DNA from: Rhodopseudomonas julia
GTDB taxonomy: Bacteria > Pseudomonadota > Alphaproteobacteria > Rhizobiales > Afifellaceae
Assembly (NCBI RefSeq): GCF_030813515.1
Contig: NZ_JAUSUK010000001.1
Location: forward strand, 1,116,001 to 1,180,000
Length of the DNA stretch: 64,000 nucleotides
Direction of reading: 5' to 3'
This document shows, in pieces, positions 24,875-33,837 of this stretch. Under the pieces are notes generated by a model. It made no database searches, was not told where the DNA came from, and was given only the letters and a program-made list of their open reading frames with translations. Within the stretch, counting starts at the first letter, position 1, and each line of letters starts with the position of its first letter. A program made the translations under genes and the position numbers.

Positions 24875-27841
24875 GTGAACGCCACACTCAAGCGGACTTT
24901 GAAACGCTACCTGTTGCCCTTCACGGGATCGATGCGGCTCCTCAGGGCGCATCCGATCCTGATGAATGGGCAATGGTACCTTGAGAAAAATCCGGATGTG
25001 GCGCGCGCCGAGATCGATCCGATCGAGCATTTTCATCGCATCGGCTGGAAGGAGGGGCGCAACCCGTCGGAGCATTTCGACGTCACGTATTATCTGACCG
25101 CCTATCCCGACATTCGGACCGCGGAGATCAATCCTCTTATCCATTACCTCCAGGTCGGTTGCACGGAAGGCCGCAATCCCTCGCCCAATTTCGACGCAGC
25201 GGCCTATCTGCGCGACCACCCGGACCTCTCGCAAAAGAAGCTCACCGCCTACGAGCAATTCCTCATCGCCACCGGTTGCGCAGACCTCGACCACGAGCCG
25301 ATGACGATCCCGCGCGGCGCCTATGACGAGATAGCGGCGAGCGGACTCCTGCACGAGACCTGGTATCGCGGGAAATACCCTGACGTCGTCGCCGTGCCCG
25401 ATCCGCTTCAACATTACGTCGACTGGGGCATCCGCGAAGGTCGCAGTCCCAACCCTTATTTCGATCCGAGCTGGTACACGAAGGAGCACCGCTACGCGCT
25501 GCGTGGCCTGCCTCCGATCCTGCACTATCTGCGTCACGGCTGGCAGAATGGCTGCGACCCGTCGGCGGCTTTCAGTCTCACGCATTACGGCGAGCTCACC
25601 GGCTGGTCGCCACGCGACGGGGAGCCCATCGCACGCTTCATGAAAGAGGGGCTGCCGCAGGCACCCGTGCTCAGGCCGGTCGATCCCGCAAAGCCCAGCC
25701 ATCGCATCAATCTCGGGCGGCGGGACGCGCATTGCTGCAAGGGAAGCTTCCTGCGCTATCCGCTGGATCACCGGCCCGCGGAGACGGCCGATGCGCATGG
25801 CAGTTTTGTGCCGAACCGTCTCGTCCTGCATTGGGTGATTCCGGATTTCGGCACCGGCGGCGGCGGCCATATGACGATCTTCCGGATGGTGCGCGCCCTC
25901 GGTCTGCGCGGTCACCGTCAGACGATCTGGATCCATAACCGCGATCCGAAAGAGCCGCTCGACAGTGCCTATGACGACGTCGTCCGCCATTATCAGACGA
26001 TCGACGCAGAGATCCGCCTCATCGACGAGGAGGGCTTCGTCGACGCTTCAGGCGATGCCGTCATCGCGACCGACTGGGCGTCGGTGTGGCCAGCCCGCTC
26101 GATGCGGCAGGTGAAGCGCTGCTTCTACTTCGTGCAGGATTACGAGCCATTCTTCTTTGCCCGCGGCGCCGAAGCGCTTCTGGCTGAGGCCACCTACCGA
26201 AGCGACGTCGATTGCCTGTGCGCGAGCCCTTGGCTGTCGCAAACGCTCGAGGAGAATTTTGGTCGCTGGACGCGCCATTTCCACCTCGCGGCCGATCGCG
26301 ACGTCTATCATCCGGCGAGCCCGCGCTCCGGGAGCGCAACCACCCCGGACGCGCTTCCCCGGATCGCACTTTATGCCCGCCGCTTCACCGCCAGGCGCGC
26401 CGTCGATCTCGGCCTTCTGGCGCTCGAGGTGCTGGCGCGGCGCGGACACGAATTCATTGTCGATTTCTTCGGTTCCGAAGAGCCGATCGAGACGGCGCCC
26501 TTCCCCTTCGTGCAACACGGAACGCTGCCGCCACAGGAACTCAGCCGGCTTTACCGCTCCGCGACGATCGGCGTCGTCTTCTCGGCGACGAACTACTCGC
26601 TCGTTCCGCAGGAGATGATGGCCTGCGGCCTGCCGGTGGTCGAGCTCGACGTGGAAAGCACCAAGGCGATCTATCCCGAAGGCGTGGTGTCGCGCGCGGG
26701 CGCCAATCCCGACGCTCTCGCCGATGCCATCGAAGCGCTGCTCTTCGATGGCGAGCGCCGCGCCACACAGGCGCGCAAGGCCCTCAACTGGGTCTCCCAG
26801 TTCAGCTGGGAAGGCGCTGCCGACGTCATCGAAAAAGGCATCGTCGACCGGCTTCAGGAACTCGGGCACGCCCGGCTCGCGCCGGCAGTCCCGCGGGCCA
26901 CACCGAAAGCCTCCGTCGTCATCCCGACCCTCAACGGCGGGCCGCTCCTCCTCGACGTCATCGAGCGGGTGAAGGCGCAAAAGCTGCATGAGCCATTCGA
27001 GATTCTCGTCATCGACAGCGGCTCGAGCGACGGCACGATGGAGCGCATCGAGGCGGACGATTCCGTCATGCTGCATCGCATCGACAAATCGGAGTTCGGC
27101 CATGGTCGCACGCGCAATCTCGGCGTCGAGCTGACAAGCGGCGATTACATCGCCTTTCTCACCCAGGATGCGCTGCCGACGAACGAAGGCTGGCTCGCCA
27201 ATCTCGTGATGATGCTCGACCATTATCCGGATGCCGCCGGCGCCTTCGGTCACCATCTCGCCTGGGAAGCCGCGAGCGCCTTTACCAAGCGCGACATCGA
27301 CCAGCATTTCCGGCAATTCTTCGAAATGCCGCTCGCCGTATCCAAGGATCTTGATCCCGCACGCTACGCGGCGGGCGACATCCAATGGCGACAGCAGCTG
27401 CATTATTACAGCGACAACAATTCCTGCCTGCGGCGTTCCGTTTGGGAGAAAATCCCTTATCGCGACGTTCCCTTCGGGGAAGACCAGCTCTATGCCGAGG
27501 ACATCATCGCGGCCGGTTACCAGAAAGTCTTCGCACCGAATGCCGTCGTCTATCACTCCCATGATTACGACGAAGCGGAGACCGAAGAACGTTCGATGAT
27601 CGAGGCGGAGTTCTTCTACGAGCATTTCGGCTATGTGCTCATGAAAGACGCAGCCACGCTTGAGAAGACGCTCGCCGCTCTCAATGCCGCCGACACCGCC
27701 TGGGGACGCGCCCACGGGATCGACGACGACGAAATCGCCTACCGTCACAAGCTCAACAAAGCTCGCCTAAAGGGCTATCTCGCCGGTGGCCCGCAGGCTC
27801 AAGGCCACCTTGAGCGGCGGCGCAGAAAGAAGGTCGCCTGA
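24875..27841 (+). CDS. Giant GT4-GT2 fusion glycosyltransferase with N-terminal repeats
   Basis: This is a 988-residue multidomain enzyme. Residues about 25-290 contain five or so imperfect repeats of the type WYLEKNPDVARAEIDPIEHF ... GWKEGRNPSE, common at the N-termini of surface-glycan transferases. A GT-B (GT4/WsaF-like) module runs from about 310 (DFGTGGGGHMTIFRMVRAL) to 650. A GT2 module starts near 677 (ASVVIPTLNGGPLLLDVIER). It includes FGHGRTRNLGVELTSGDYIA and FLTQDALPTNEGW, typical of rhamnosyltransferases. The start is a GTG with GGGAG upstream. With rfbACBD present, L-rhamnose is the likely donor for the GT2 part. Confidence 0.9.
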   Translation: MNATLKRTLKRYLLPFTGSMRLLRAHPILMNGQWYLEKNPDVARAEIDPIEHFHRIGWKEGRNPSEHFDVTYYLTAYPDIRTAEINPLIHYLQVGCTEGRNPSPNFDAAAYLRDHPDLSQKKLTAYEQFLIATGCADLDHEPMTIPRGAYDEIAASGLLHETWYRGKYPDVVAVPDPLQHYVDWGIREGRSPNPYFDPSWYTKEHRYALRGLPPILHYLRHGWQNGCDPSAAFSLTHYGELTGWSPRDGEPIARFMKEGLPQAPVLRPVDPAKPSHRINLGRRDAHCCKGSFLRYPLDHRPAETADAHGSFVPNRLVLHWVIPDFGTGGGGHMTIFRMVRALGLRGHRQTIWIHNRDPKEPLDSAYDDVVRHYQTIDAEIRLIDEEGFVDASGDAVIATDWASVWPARSMRQVKRCFYFVQDYEPFFFARGAEALLAEATYRSDVDCLCASPWLSQTLEENFGRWTRHFHLAADRDVYHPASPRSGSATTPDALPRIALYARRFTARRAVDLGLLALEVLARRGHEFIVDFFGSEEPIETAPFPFVQHGTLPPQELSRLYRSATIGVVFSATNYSLVPQEMMACGLPVVELDVESTKAIYPEGVVSRAGANPDALADAIEALLFDGERRATQARKALNWVSQFSWEGAADVIEKGIVDRLQELGHARLAPAVPRATPKASVVIPTLNGGPLLLDVIERVKAQKLHEPFEILVIDSGSSDGTMERIEADDSVMLHRIDKSEFGHGRTRNLGVELTSGDYIAFLTQDALPTNEGWLANLVMMLDHYPDAAGAFGHHLAWEAASAFTKRDIDQHFRQFFEMPLAVSKDLDPARYAAGDIQWRQQLHYYSDNNSCLRRSVWEKIPYRDVPFGEDQLYAEDIIAAGYQKVFAPNAVVYHSHDYDEAETEERSMIEAEFFYEHFGYVLMKDAATLEKTLAALNAADTAWGRAHGIDDDEIAYRHKLNKARLKGYLAGGPQAQGHLERRRRKKVA

Positions 27842-27842
27842 C

Positions 27843-30002
27843 GTGTCGGATCGGACCGCCTTTTCCAGCGGGATTTTCGTCGATCCCGACAGCGCCCAAC
27901 AGATCTTCGGAGCGTCGAGCCAGGTGTTCGTCTCCGAAAGCCTTGCCGAACGTCTCGGAGACCTGTCGCATCTTCCGACTTCCGTCACGCTGTTTGATCA
28001 GGACGGGCGGCTCAGATCCTCGGAATCGCATCCGGGCGCGGCCGCCCATGTCCTCATCGACGCCATCCCGCACGGCGTCTTCCTGATTGCCTGCGGCGAA
28101 GGCGAACAGGAGATCGCGTCAAAGCTCGTCGGGTTCTTCAAGCGGCACGACGCGCGGCCCGTCCCCTCTCTTGCCGTCATCGACGCGACCGAGACCGATG
28201 CGGCGCTCTTACGCTTCACCCATGCGCTCTTGCCGGCGATGAGCCATCGCCTCGCCATCCAGGAAGAGGTCCTCGGCCGGCGCGAGAGCGAGCTTGCCGA
28301 GATGCGCCAGCACGCCGAGTGGCAACAGCTGCAGCTTCGCCTCGGCCGCGAAATGGTCGAGGCGCTCGGCTATTCCACACGCATGCTCGCCTATGAGGTG
28401 CCGGCCGGCGATCGCACGATCGGCCCTGGCGGCGACGTGGAGGCGACCTCGCTCGTCCAGCGCCTGCCGGTCGATCTCGCGGGCATCAACGCCGTCAGTC
28501 TTTATGTCGTCACGCCCAAGAAGACCTCCGGCCAGATCGTCGTCACGCTCGGGCCCCCCGATCTGCGGCAAAGCCTCGCCCGGGCGGAGATTGCCGCTAC
28601 GGATTTGAAGGCCGGCTGGAACGATATCGTTCTGGAAAAGGCCGTCGGTCCGATCCACGGCGATGGCGTCCTCACCGTCTCCTTCCTCCGAGACGCAAAG
28701 GTCGCCGCACCGCTCCTGTCGCTCACGGACGAGACGACCGACCGCTTCGGCCTGATCGATCCGGAAAGCTCAGGCTCGCTCGCGCTCAAGGTTTGGAAGG
28801 GCCTGTCGCCGGAGGCGTTTCCGGCAGCAAACCGCGCGGCTTTGCGCATCTCCCGCGCTCCGCTCGATACGGCGGCGTTCTCTGACCGGCTGCATTATAT
28901 CTTCGGCGCCGCCGAAGAGGCGATCCTGCGGCAGACAAGCAAGAGCGGACCGCTTTCAGTGATCGAAAGCAACGGCCAGATCGGCCTGCGCGCTCTTCCC
29001 GAGAAGGTCGGCGGCTTCCGGCTGGCGGATCCGATCGAGCCCGGCACGCTCACAGTCTCCCTCGATCTCGCTCGGGCAGCCGACGATGTGGACGAAGAGA
29101 TCGAAACCGCCATCTTCGCCATACCGAGCCGAGACCTCGTTCTCCGCGATGCGGAGGAGCTGCGGCAGGTCGTGCAAGCGATCTTCGCGCAAGATGCCGA
29201 CACAACAGCGAACCTGCCGGCCTCGCTCACCCGCCGCCTGCCGAAGGCGACACGCACGACATTGCGGCTGACATTCGCGAGCCCGACCGAGCGGCCGATG
29301 GATGTCGTCGTCGCGCTTCGCAATTCTTCGAGCGCAGAGATCGCATTAAGCGCCTCCCATATGGCGGTCGAGAAGATCGAGGACCTGCGAAGCGAGCTCG
29401 AGCCTCCGTTTGCCCGACGCATCCCCTTCGCGGAACTGAAAAGCCGGATGAGCTACATGTTCGGCGACAGCGAAGGTCGCCGCGCATCCGAAGGCCTCGG
29501 ATTTTCGGTTTTCGAGATCTCCGACGTCGAAAATTTCATGCAGACGCATCCTTTGCCCGACGGGCTTTCGGGGGCGCGCGGTGTCGGTATCCTGCCCGAG
29601 GGGCTGATCCGCCTCGGCGCCCGCGTGATGACGAGCCATCGCCAGGGACCGGATGCGGAATACGGGCTATACATCATCAGGCGCGGTGCGGGCGAGGATG
29701 ACCCGGCCGCCTTTGCCAGAGCGATGGAGCGCTTCGTCGAAGGAGGTGACACGGCTCGACCCGATTTCGTCATCGCCTCCGCACAGATGCGCACGGAGCC
29801 CAATGAGCGGCACGATTTTGCCATCGAGCTTGCAACGCCGCTCGCACAACCCGCCGATCTTCTGTGCACCATCCGCAGCTTGTCCGGACATATCGCCTTT
29901 GCCTGGTGCCGCTGGTATGGGCTCGATCTCACGGTCGCCGGCAAGGGTGCCCATCGCCTCGAGCTCGCCCGTGGCAAGGCAAAGCTCCGTTCGGAGAGGT
30001 GA
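27843..30002 (+). CDS. Large uncharacterised protein between glycosyltransferases
   Basis: This is a 719-residue protein I do not recognise with confidence; it may belong to the DUF6212-type group seen in glycan loci. There is no signal peptide or membrane segment. Residues about 125-165 look helical or coiled (EEVLGRRESELAEMRQHAEW). Later parts are beta-rich, with two copies of a motif (LHYIFGAAEEAI, LKSRMSYMFGDSEGRRAS). The end carries a jelly-roll-like HIAFAWCRWYGLDLTV. It starts at a GTG one base after the previous stop and ends in a TGATG overlap with the next gene. It is firmly embedded in the operon and probably cytoplasmic. Confidence 0.65.
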   Translation: MSDRTAFSSGIFVDPDSAQQIFGASSQVFVSESLAERLGDLSHLPTSVTLFDQDGRLRSSESHPGAAAHVLIDAIPHGVFLIACGEGEQEIASKLVGFFKRHDARPVPSLAVIDATETDAALLRFTHALLPAMSHRLAIQEEVLGRRESELAEMRQHAEWQQLQLRLGREMVEALGYSTRMLAYEVPAGDRTIGPGGDVEATSLVQRLPVDLAGINAVSLYVVTPKKTSGQIVVTLGPPDLRQSLARAEIAATDLKAGWNDIVLEKAVGPIHGDGVLTVSFLRDAKVAAPLLSLTDETTDRFGLIDPESSGSLALKVWKGLSPEAFPAANRAALRISRAPLDTAAFSDRLHYIFGAAEEAILRQTSKSGPLSVIESNGQIGLRALPEKVGGFRLADPIEPGTLTVSLDLARAADDVDEEIETAIFAIPSRDLVLRDAEELRQVVQAIFAQDADTTANLPASLTRRLPKATRTTLRLTFASPTERPMDVVVALRNSSSAEIALSASHMAVEKIEDLRSELEPPFARRIPFAELKSRMSYMFGDSEGRRASEGLGFSVFEISDVENFMQTHPLPDGLSGARGVGILPEGLIRLGARVMTSHRQGPDAEYGLYIIRRGAGEDDPAAFARAMERFVEGGDTARPDFVIASAQMRTEPNERHDFAIELATPLAQPADLLCTIRSLSGHIAFAWCRWYGLDLTVAGKGAHRLELARGKAKLRSER

Positions 30003-32062
30003 TGCGAGGACCGCTCCTCACCGAGAATGACGCCCCTTCCGCCTTTCGGCGGATCGGTGTCGTCGTGCCGGTCTACGGACATTCGCGTTTCGCCGTCGAA
30101 GCGGTCCGAAGCGCCTGCGAGCAGATGCTCGCGACACCCCCTATCGTGGCCGTCGTCGACGATGGCTGTCCGAACCCCGAAACTCAGCATGCGCTGACGG
30201 CCTGTCGGGCGCGCTATCCGGGGCGGGTGATCAGCCTGCGTCAGAGAAATGGCGGCCTGTCGGCCGCCCGCAACACCGGCGTGCGCGCGCTTCTAGGACT
30301 TTTCCCCGACACCGATGCGATCTTCTTTCTCGATGCCGATAACAGGCTGGAGAATTACGCGATTGCCGCTTATTCGGCCGCTCTCGGCGCGGAAGAAGGC
30401 GCCGGCTGGGCCTTTCCGGACGTGCATGCTTTCGGGCTGACGCCGATGGTCGACGGCGTCGATGTGCGAGAGACGACGGTGGCCGATTCCGCGCTCCGAC
30501 ATCGCCGCGGCAATATCAGCGAGGCGGGTAGCCTCGTGCGTTCCGAGGTTTTTCGCGCTGGCGTTTTCTACGACGAGACGATGAAATTCGGGCTCGAGGA
30601 CTGGGATTTCTGGCTGTCGGCGCGCGAAGCGGGTTTTCACGGCGTGCGTGTCACCGATCCGGGCTTTCTCTATCGCGTGCGTCCGGAAAGCATGGTCGCG
30701 CAGTCGCGTCGCCAGACCGACGAGATCATGGCGGGGATGCAGCGCAAGCATTTCGATCTCTTCGCCCGCTCCGCGATCCTTGCCGACGAGCACGAGGAAG
30801 CGCCGCGCTTCCTGATGGCCGACCTTGAGACCGGCGCGCTCCGGGCGACGTCGGACCCGGTGCTTCCCGGTCGTAAAATGACGTTGCGGGAAGCCGTCGC
30901 TCTCTTCGAGAAGCATCTCTCCGGCATTCACGAGCACGACGTTCCACCGATGCTCGTTGCCCATCACGGACGTGCCGCAGCCGAGGTGGAATGGCGGAAA
31001 GATCTGCGCAGCCTTTTCTTCGAAGCGCTGGCTGAGCCCGTCACCGGCCCGCACATCCTCTCCATTCGCGCCGCCGATCATGCGAGCCGCTTCGTCGGCG
31101 ACACGCGCCGCGCGCGCAAGGATCTGGAAGCGGCCGAGGCTCTTATCGCCCTTATCCCGCTCAACGAATTGTCGCGGCTCGCCTTCGAGCGACCGAAGCG
31201 GCCGGGTCTCGCCCTCGTGCGGGACGTGACGCGTGTAGAGCATTGGAGCCTGCCGACGCTCGAACCGGTCCCACCGTTTCCCGGCCATGTCGGGCGCAAG
31301 CGACGGATTGCGCGGCTTTCGGCCCTTTTGCGGCCGTTTACGCGCGTGTCGCAGGCGCGTCCGCTCCAGCATGCAAGCCGGTTCTATCGCGGCCCGATCG
31401 TGAAGGATGTGCGCGAGCTGATGGCCGACGATCTCTGCGGCTACGCGCCCTTCAAGCCGTTCCCCTTCATCCCGGGAGGTCGGGAGCGCTGCCTCGTCGC
31501 CGTCGCGCCGGCAAGCCTTGCCGACGAGGCGCTGCAGGACGCGTTTGGCCGCTTCTGCGAGCGCTTGTCTCGGGCCGGCCTGCGCCTGTCGCTCGCGCTT
31601 GACGGCCAGACGGCAAATCCGGCCTTCGCGCGCGCCGCGCAGGCGGCGGATTTCGAAAACATTCTTCTCGATCCGGTGCCCGCGCCGCCGCCGGCCGATT
31701 TTGGCTTCATGGGAAGCGACATCCCGGTCCAGGATCCATCCAAGCATGCGCGTCTGATGGCGCTGGCGCGCGGCCATGACGCTCTCATCACCTTCGGCAT
31801 CACGGATTTCCTGCCCTTCGCCGGCGAGGCCAAGGGCGACAAGATCCTCACCATTCTCGCCCTCGACGACGTGCTCATCGAACGCGATGCCGTCCGTGGC
31901 CGCGATCCGGTCACCGTCGCGGCCGCCTATGAACACGCCCATCACGCGATCGCCGCCGGCGTGAAGGGCCGCAAAGCACTTGCCAATTGCGGCGTGCCGT
32001 CGAGCCGCCTTGTGCCGACAGAGGCGCTCGCCTTCACCATAAAGAGCCGGCTCGCCCATTGA
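30002..32062 (+). CDS. GT2 glycosyltransferase with long C-terminal extension
   Basis: This is a 686-residue protein. The N-terminal GT2 module (about 15-260) starts IGVVVPVYGHSRFAVEAVRS. It carries VVDDGCPNPETQ, NGGLSAARNTGVRALLG and the metal site AIFFLDADNRLENY, with EDWDFWLSAREAGFHG as the late acidic motif. The 400-residue C-terminal half is not recognised. It ends in a Rossmann-like segment (HDALITFGITDFLPFAGEAK). The ATG shares its A with the previous TGA (TGATG) and has GGAGAGG upstream. Confidence 0.86.
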   Translation: MRGPLLTENDAPSAFRRIGVVVPVYGHSRFAVEAVRSACEQMLATPPIVAVVDDGCPNPETQHALTACRARYPGRVISLRQRNGGLSAARNTGVRALLGLFPDTDAIFFLDADNRLENYAIAAYSAALGAEEGAGWAFPDVHAFGLTPMVDGVDVRETTVADSALRHRRGNISEAGSLVRSEVFRAGVFYDETMKFGLEDWDFWLSAREAGFHGVRVTDPGFLYRVRPESMVAQSRRQTDEIMAGMQRKHFDLFARSAILADEHEEAPRFLMADLETGALRATSDPVLPGRKMTLREAVALFEKHLSGIHEHDVPPMLVAHHGRAAAEVEWRKDLRSLFFEALAEPVTGPHILSIRAADHASRFVGDTRRARKDLEAAEALIALIPLNELSRLAFERPKRPGLALVRDVTRVEHWSLPTLEPVPPFPGHVGRKRRIARLSALLRPFTRVSQARPLQHASRFYRGPIVKDVRELMADDLCGYAPFKPFPFIPGGRERCLVAVAPASLADEALQDAFGRFCERLSRAGLRLSLALDGQTANPAFARAAQAADFENILLDPVPAPPPADFGFMGSDIPVQDPSKHARLMALARGHDALITFGITDFLPFAGEAKGDKILTILALDDVLIERDAVRGRDPVTVAAAYEHAHHAIAAGVKGRKALANCGVPSSRLVPTEALAFTIKSRLAH

Positions 32063-32102
32063 TGCGCCGGCCGCCACATTCGCTGAACCCGCGGAGACCC
32101 CT

Positions 32103-32774
32103 ATGACCGCCAGGCCCGACTTCGAGAAATTCATCGTCATCGTCACCTATGGCCGCTCGGGCTCCACGCTTTTGCAGACGGCTCTCCAGACGATCCCGGG
32201 GGCGATGATCCGCGGGGAAAACAACAATCTCCTCTATCCGCTCTTCCGCGCCTGGAAGCGCGCCCACAACACACGCTACAATCAGGGACAGGCGCCGATC
32301 CCGGCACACGGGCCCTGGTACGGGGCCGACGAGATCGTGCCGCGCCGCTTCGGCGAAGAGCTCGCAGGTCTCTTCGTGCGCGAGATCCTGAAGCCCACGC
32401 CGCAGACGCGTGTCCTCGGCTTCAAGGAAATCCGCTTTCACGATGCGGAGCCCGGCGAAATGCCGGAGTTCCTCGATTTCATCCGCGAGTTCTTCCCGCC
32501 GTGCCGGCTCGTCTTCAACACGCGGCGCGCCGCCGATGTCGCGCGCTCCTCCTGGTGGAAAGATGTGGAAACCGAAAAGGTGATGGAGATGGTGGAGGAT
32601 CTCGACCGGCAATACGCGGATTACGTCGCCGCGCATTCCGATACGAGCTTCCTCGTGCGCTACGACGATTACGTCAAAGACCGGGCGAGCCTGCGCGCCC
32701 TTTTCGACTTCCTCGGCGAGGCCTATGACGAGGCGGCGATCGAGGCGGCCTTCGCCCGCCGTCTGCCGCATTGA
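32103..32774 (+). CDS. Sulfotransferase (YGRSGSTLLQ type), paralogue of the 20499 gene
   Basis: This is a 223-residue P-loop enzyme. FIVIVTYGRSGSTLLQTALQ is the phosphosulfate loop. AMIRGENNNLLYPLFRAW, PWYGADEIV, LGFKEIRFHDAEPGE and LVFNTRRAADVARSSWW follow in the same order as in the 20499 protein. GGAG precedes the ATG. Duplicate sulfotransferases imply at least two sulfation positions or different acceptors. This is inference from sequence divergence between the copies. Confidence 0.83.
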   Translation: MTARPDFEKFIVIVTYGRSGSTLLQTALQTIPGAMIRGENNNLLYPLFRAWKRAHNTRYNQGQAPIPAHGPWYGADEIVPRRFGEELAGLFVREILKPTPQTRVLGFKEIRFHDAEPGEMPEFLDFIREFFPPCRLVFNTRRAADVARSSWWKDVETEKVMEMVEDLDRQYADYVAAHSDTSFLVRYDDYVKDRASLRALFDFLGEAYDEAAIEAAFARRLPH

Positions 32775-32799
32775 GGCACGAGCCGGAAAATCGCCCCTG

Positions 32800-33837
32800 A
32801 TGCGCGAACTTCTTCTGCATATCGGCCATCCGAAGACCGGCTCATCGACGCTCCAGGCGTTTCTCGCCCGGAATGCGGAGGAGCTTGCGCGCCGCGGCCT
32901 CTTCCTCGCCGGGGGGGATCTGGGCTTCGATCCGCACAACAAGGTTTCCGGCAATCCGCTGCATTATTTCCGAGAGAACGCCGGCATCGCGCCCGAGGCT
33001 TTCGCCGAGCATCTGCGCTCGAAAATGGCGGCGATCGAGGCGCCGGAGGCACGCTTCGTTCTCTCCACCGAGATCCTTTTCAATCCCGGCCATGCGGCGC
33101 TCTTCGTCCCGCTTCTCGGCGAGACCTCCGTGCGCGTTGCCTATTACATCCGCCGGCAGGACCGCGTGCTTCTCGCCGCCTGGCGACAATGGGGGCTGAA
33201 GCGCGGGCTGTCTCTGCCGGAATTCATTGCCTACCGGATGAATTCCGGGCTTCCCGATTATGAAGCGACGATCGCCGAATGGAGCGGGATTGCTGGAGAG
33301 GACGCGCTCCGCCTGCGCTTTCTCGATCCCCGCTTTCTGACGCGCGGCGATCTCTTCGCCGATTTCGCGGAGTTTCTCAAAACACCGGCCGAGGGTCTCG
33401 TCCCCGTCGCCAATGAGAATGTCAGCCCGGACGCACGCCTTCTGCGCTTTCTTTCCCGCCATTCCGGCCTCTTTGAGAGCCTCGACGACGACCGGCCGAT
33501 CGACGTTTTGGCGATGGGCCGCTCGGGCGACGGCGCGGAGAAGCTGAAGCTGCCTCACAACCTCTTCGATCTCGTGCGCCGTCGCTACGAAGCCCGCAAC
33601 CAGGAGATCCTCGCCCGCTTCATGCCGGACAAGGCCGGGCTCGCCGTCATCGACGAGGCGGATGCGCCGATCGAGGAGGCGCGAGCGGGGGCCGAGGCGC
33701 GCGACGTCGAACATGTGACGGCCCGGCTCGTCGATCTCGTCTCCCGCCAGGAGCGGACACTGCAGGCTTTGCTCGCACGCATCGAAAAGCTGGAGGCCTT
33801 GCGGGCGAAAGGTTCGGACGGCCGCACACGTGGCTGA
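32800..33837 (+). CDS. Sulfotransferase-like P-loop protein
   Basis: This 345-residue protein opens directly with the P-loop ELLLHIGHPKTGSSTLQAFL. YIRRQDRVLLAAWRQWGLKR resembles the 3'-phosphate site, and a long helical C-terminus follows (TARLVDLVSRQERTLQALLA). HIGHPKTGSS proteins of this size occur in surface-polysaccharide loci as putative sulfotransferases. The start is the ATG at 32800, just before the P-loop strand. The stop lies inside the next gene's start region (8-base overlap), so the two are coupled. Confidence 0.76.
   Translation: MRELLLHIGHPKTGSSTLQAFLARNAEELARRGLFLAGGDLGFDPHNKVSGNPLHYFRENAGIAPEAFAEHLRSKMAAIEAPEARFVLSTEILFNPGHAALFVPLLGETSVRVAYYIRRQDRVLLAAWRQWGLKRGLSLPEFIAYRMNSGLPDYEATIAEWSGIAGEDALRLRFLDPRFLTRGDLFADFAEFLKTPAEGLVPVANENVSPDARLLRFLSRHSGLFESLDDDRPIDVLAMGRSGDGAEKLKLPHNLFDLVRRRYEARNQEILARFMPDKAGLAVIDEADAPIEEARAGAEARDVEHVTARLVDLVSRQERTLQALLARIEKLEALRAKGSDGRTRG

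Noticed and set aside
26048-27748. A 566-codon minus-strand frame opposite the GT4-GT2 fusion
   Set aside because: The plus-strand product has clear catalytic motifs, while the antisense translation has none and no ribosome-binding site.
30293-32146. A 617-codon minus-strand frame opposite the GT2 gene at 30002
   Set aside because: No domain or start signal. It is a mirror of codon bias in the real gene.
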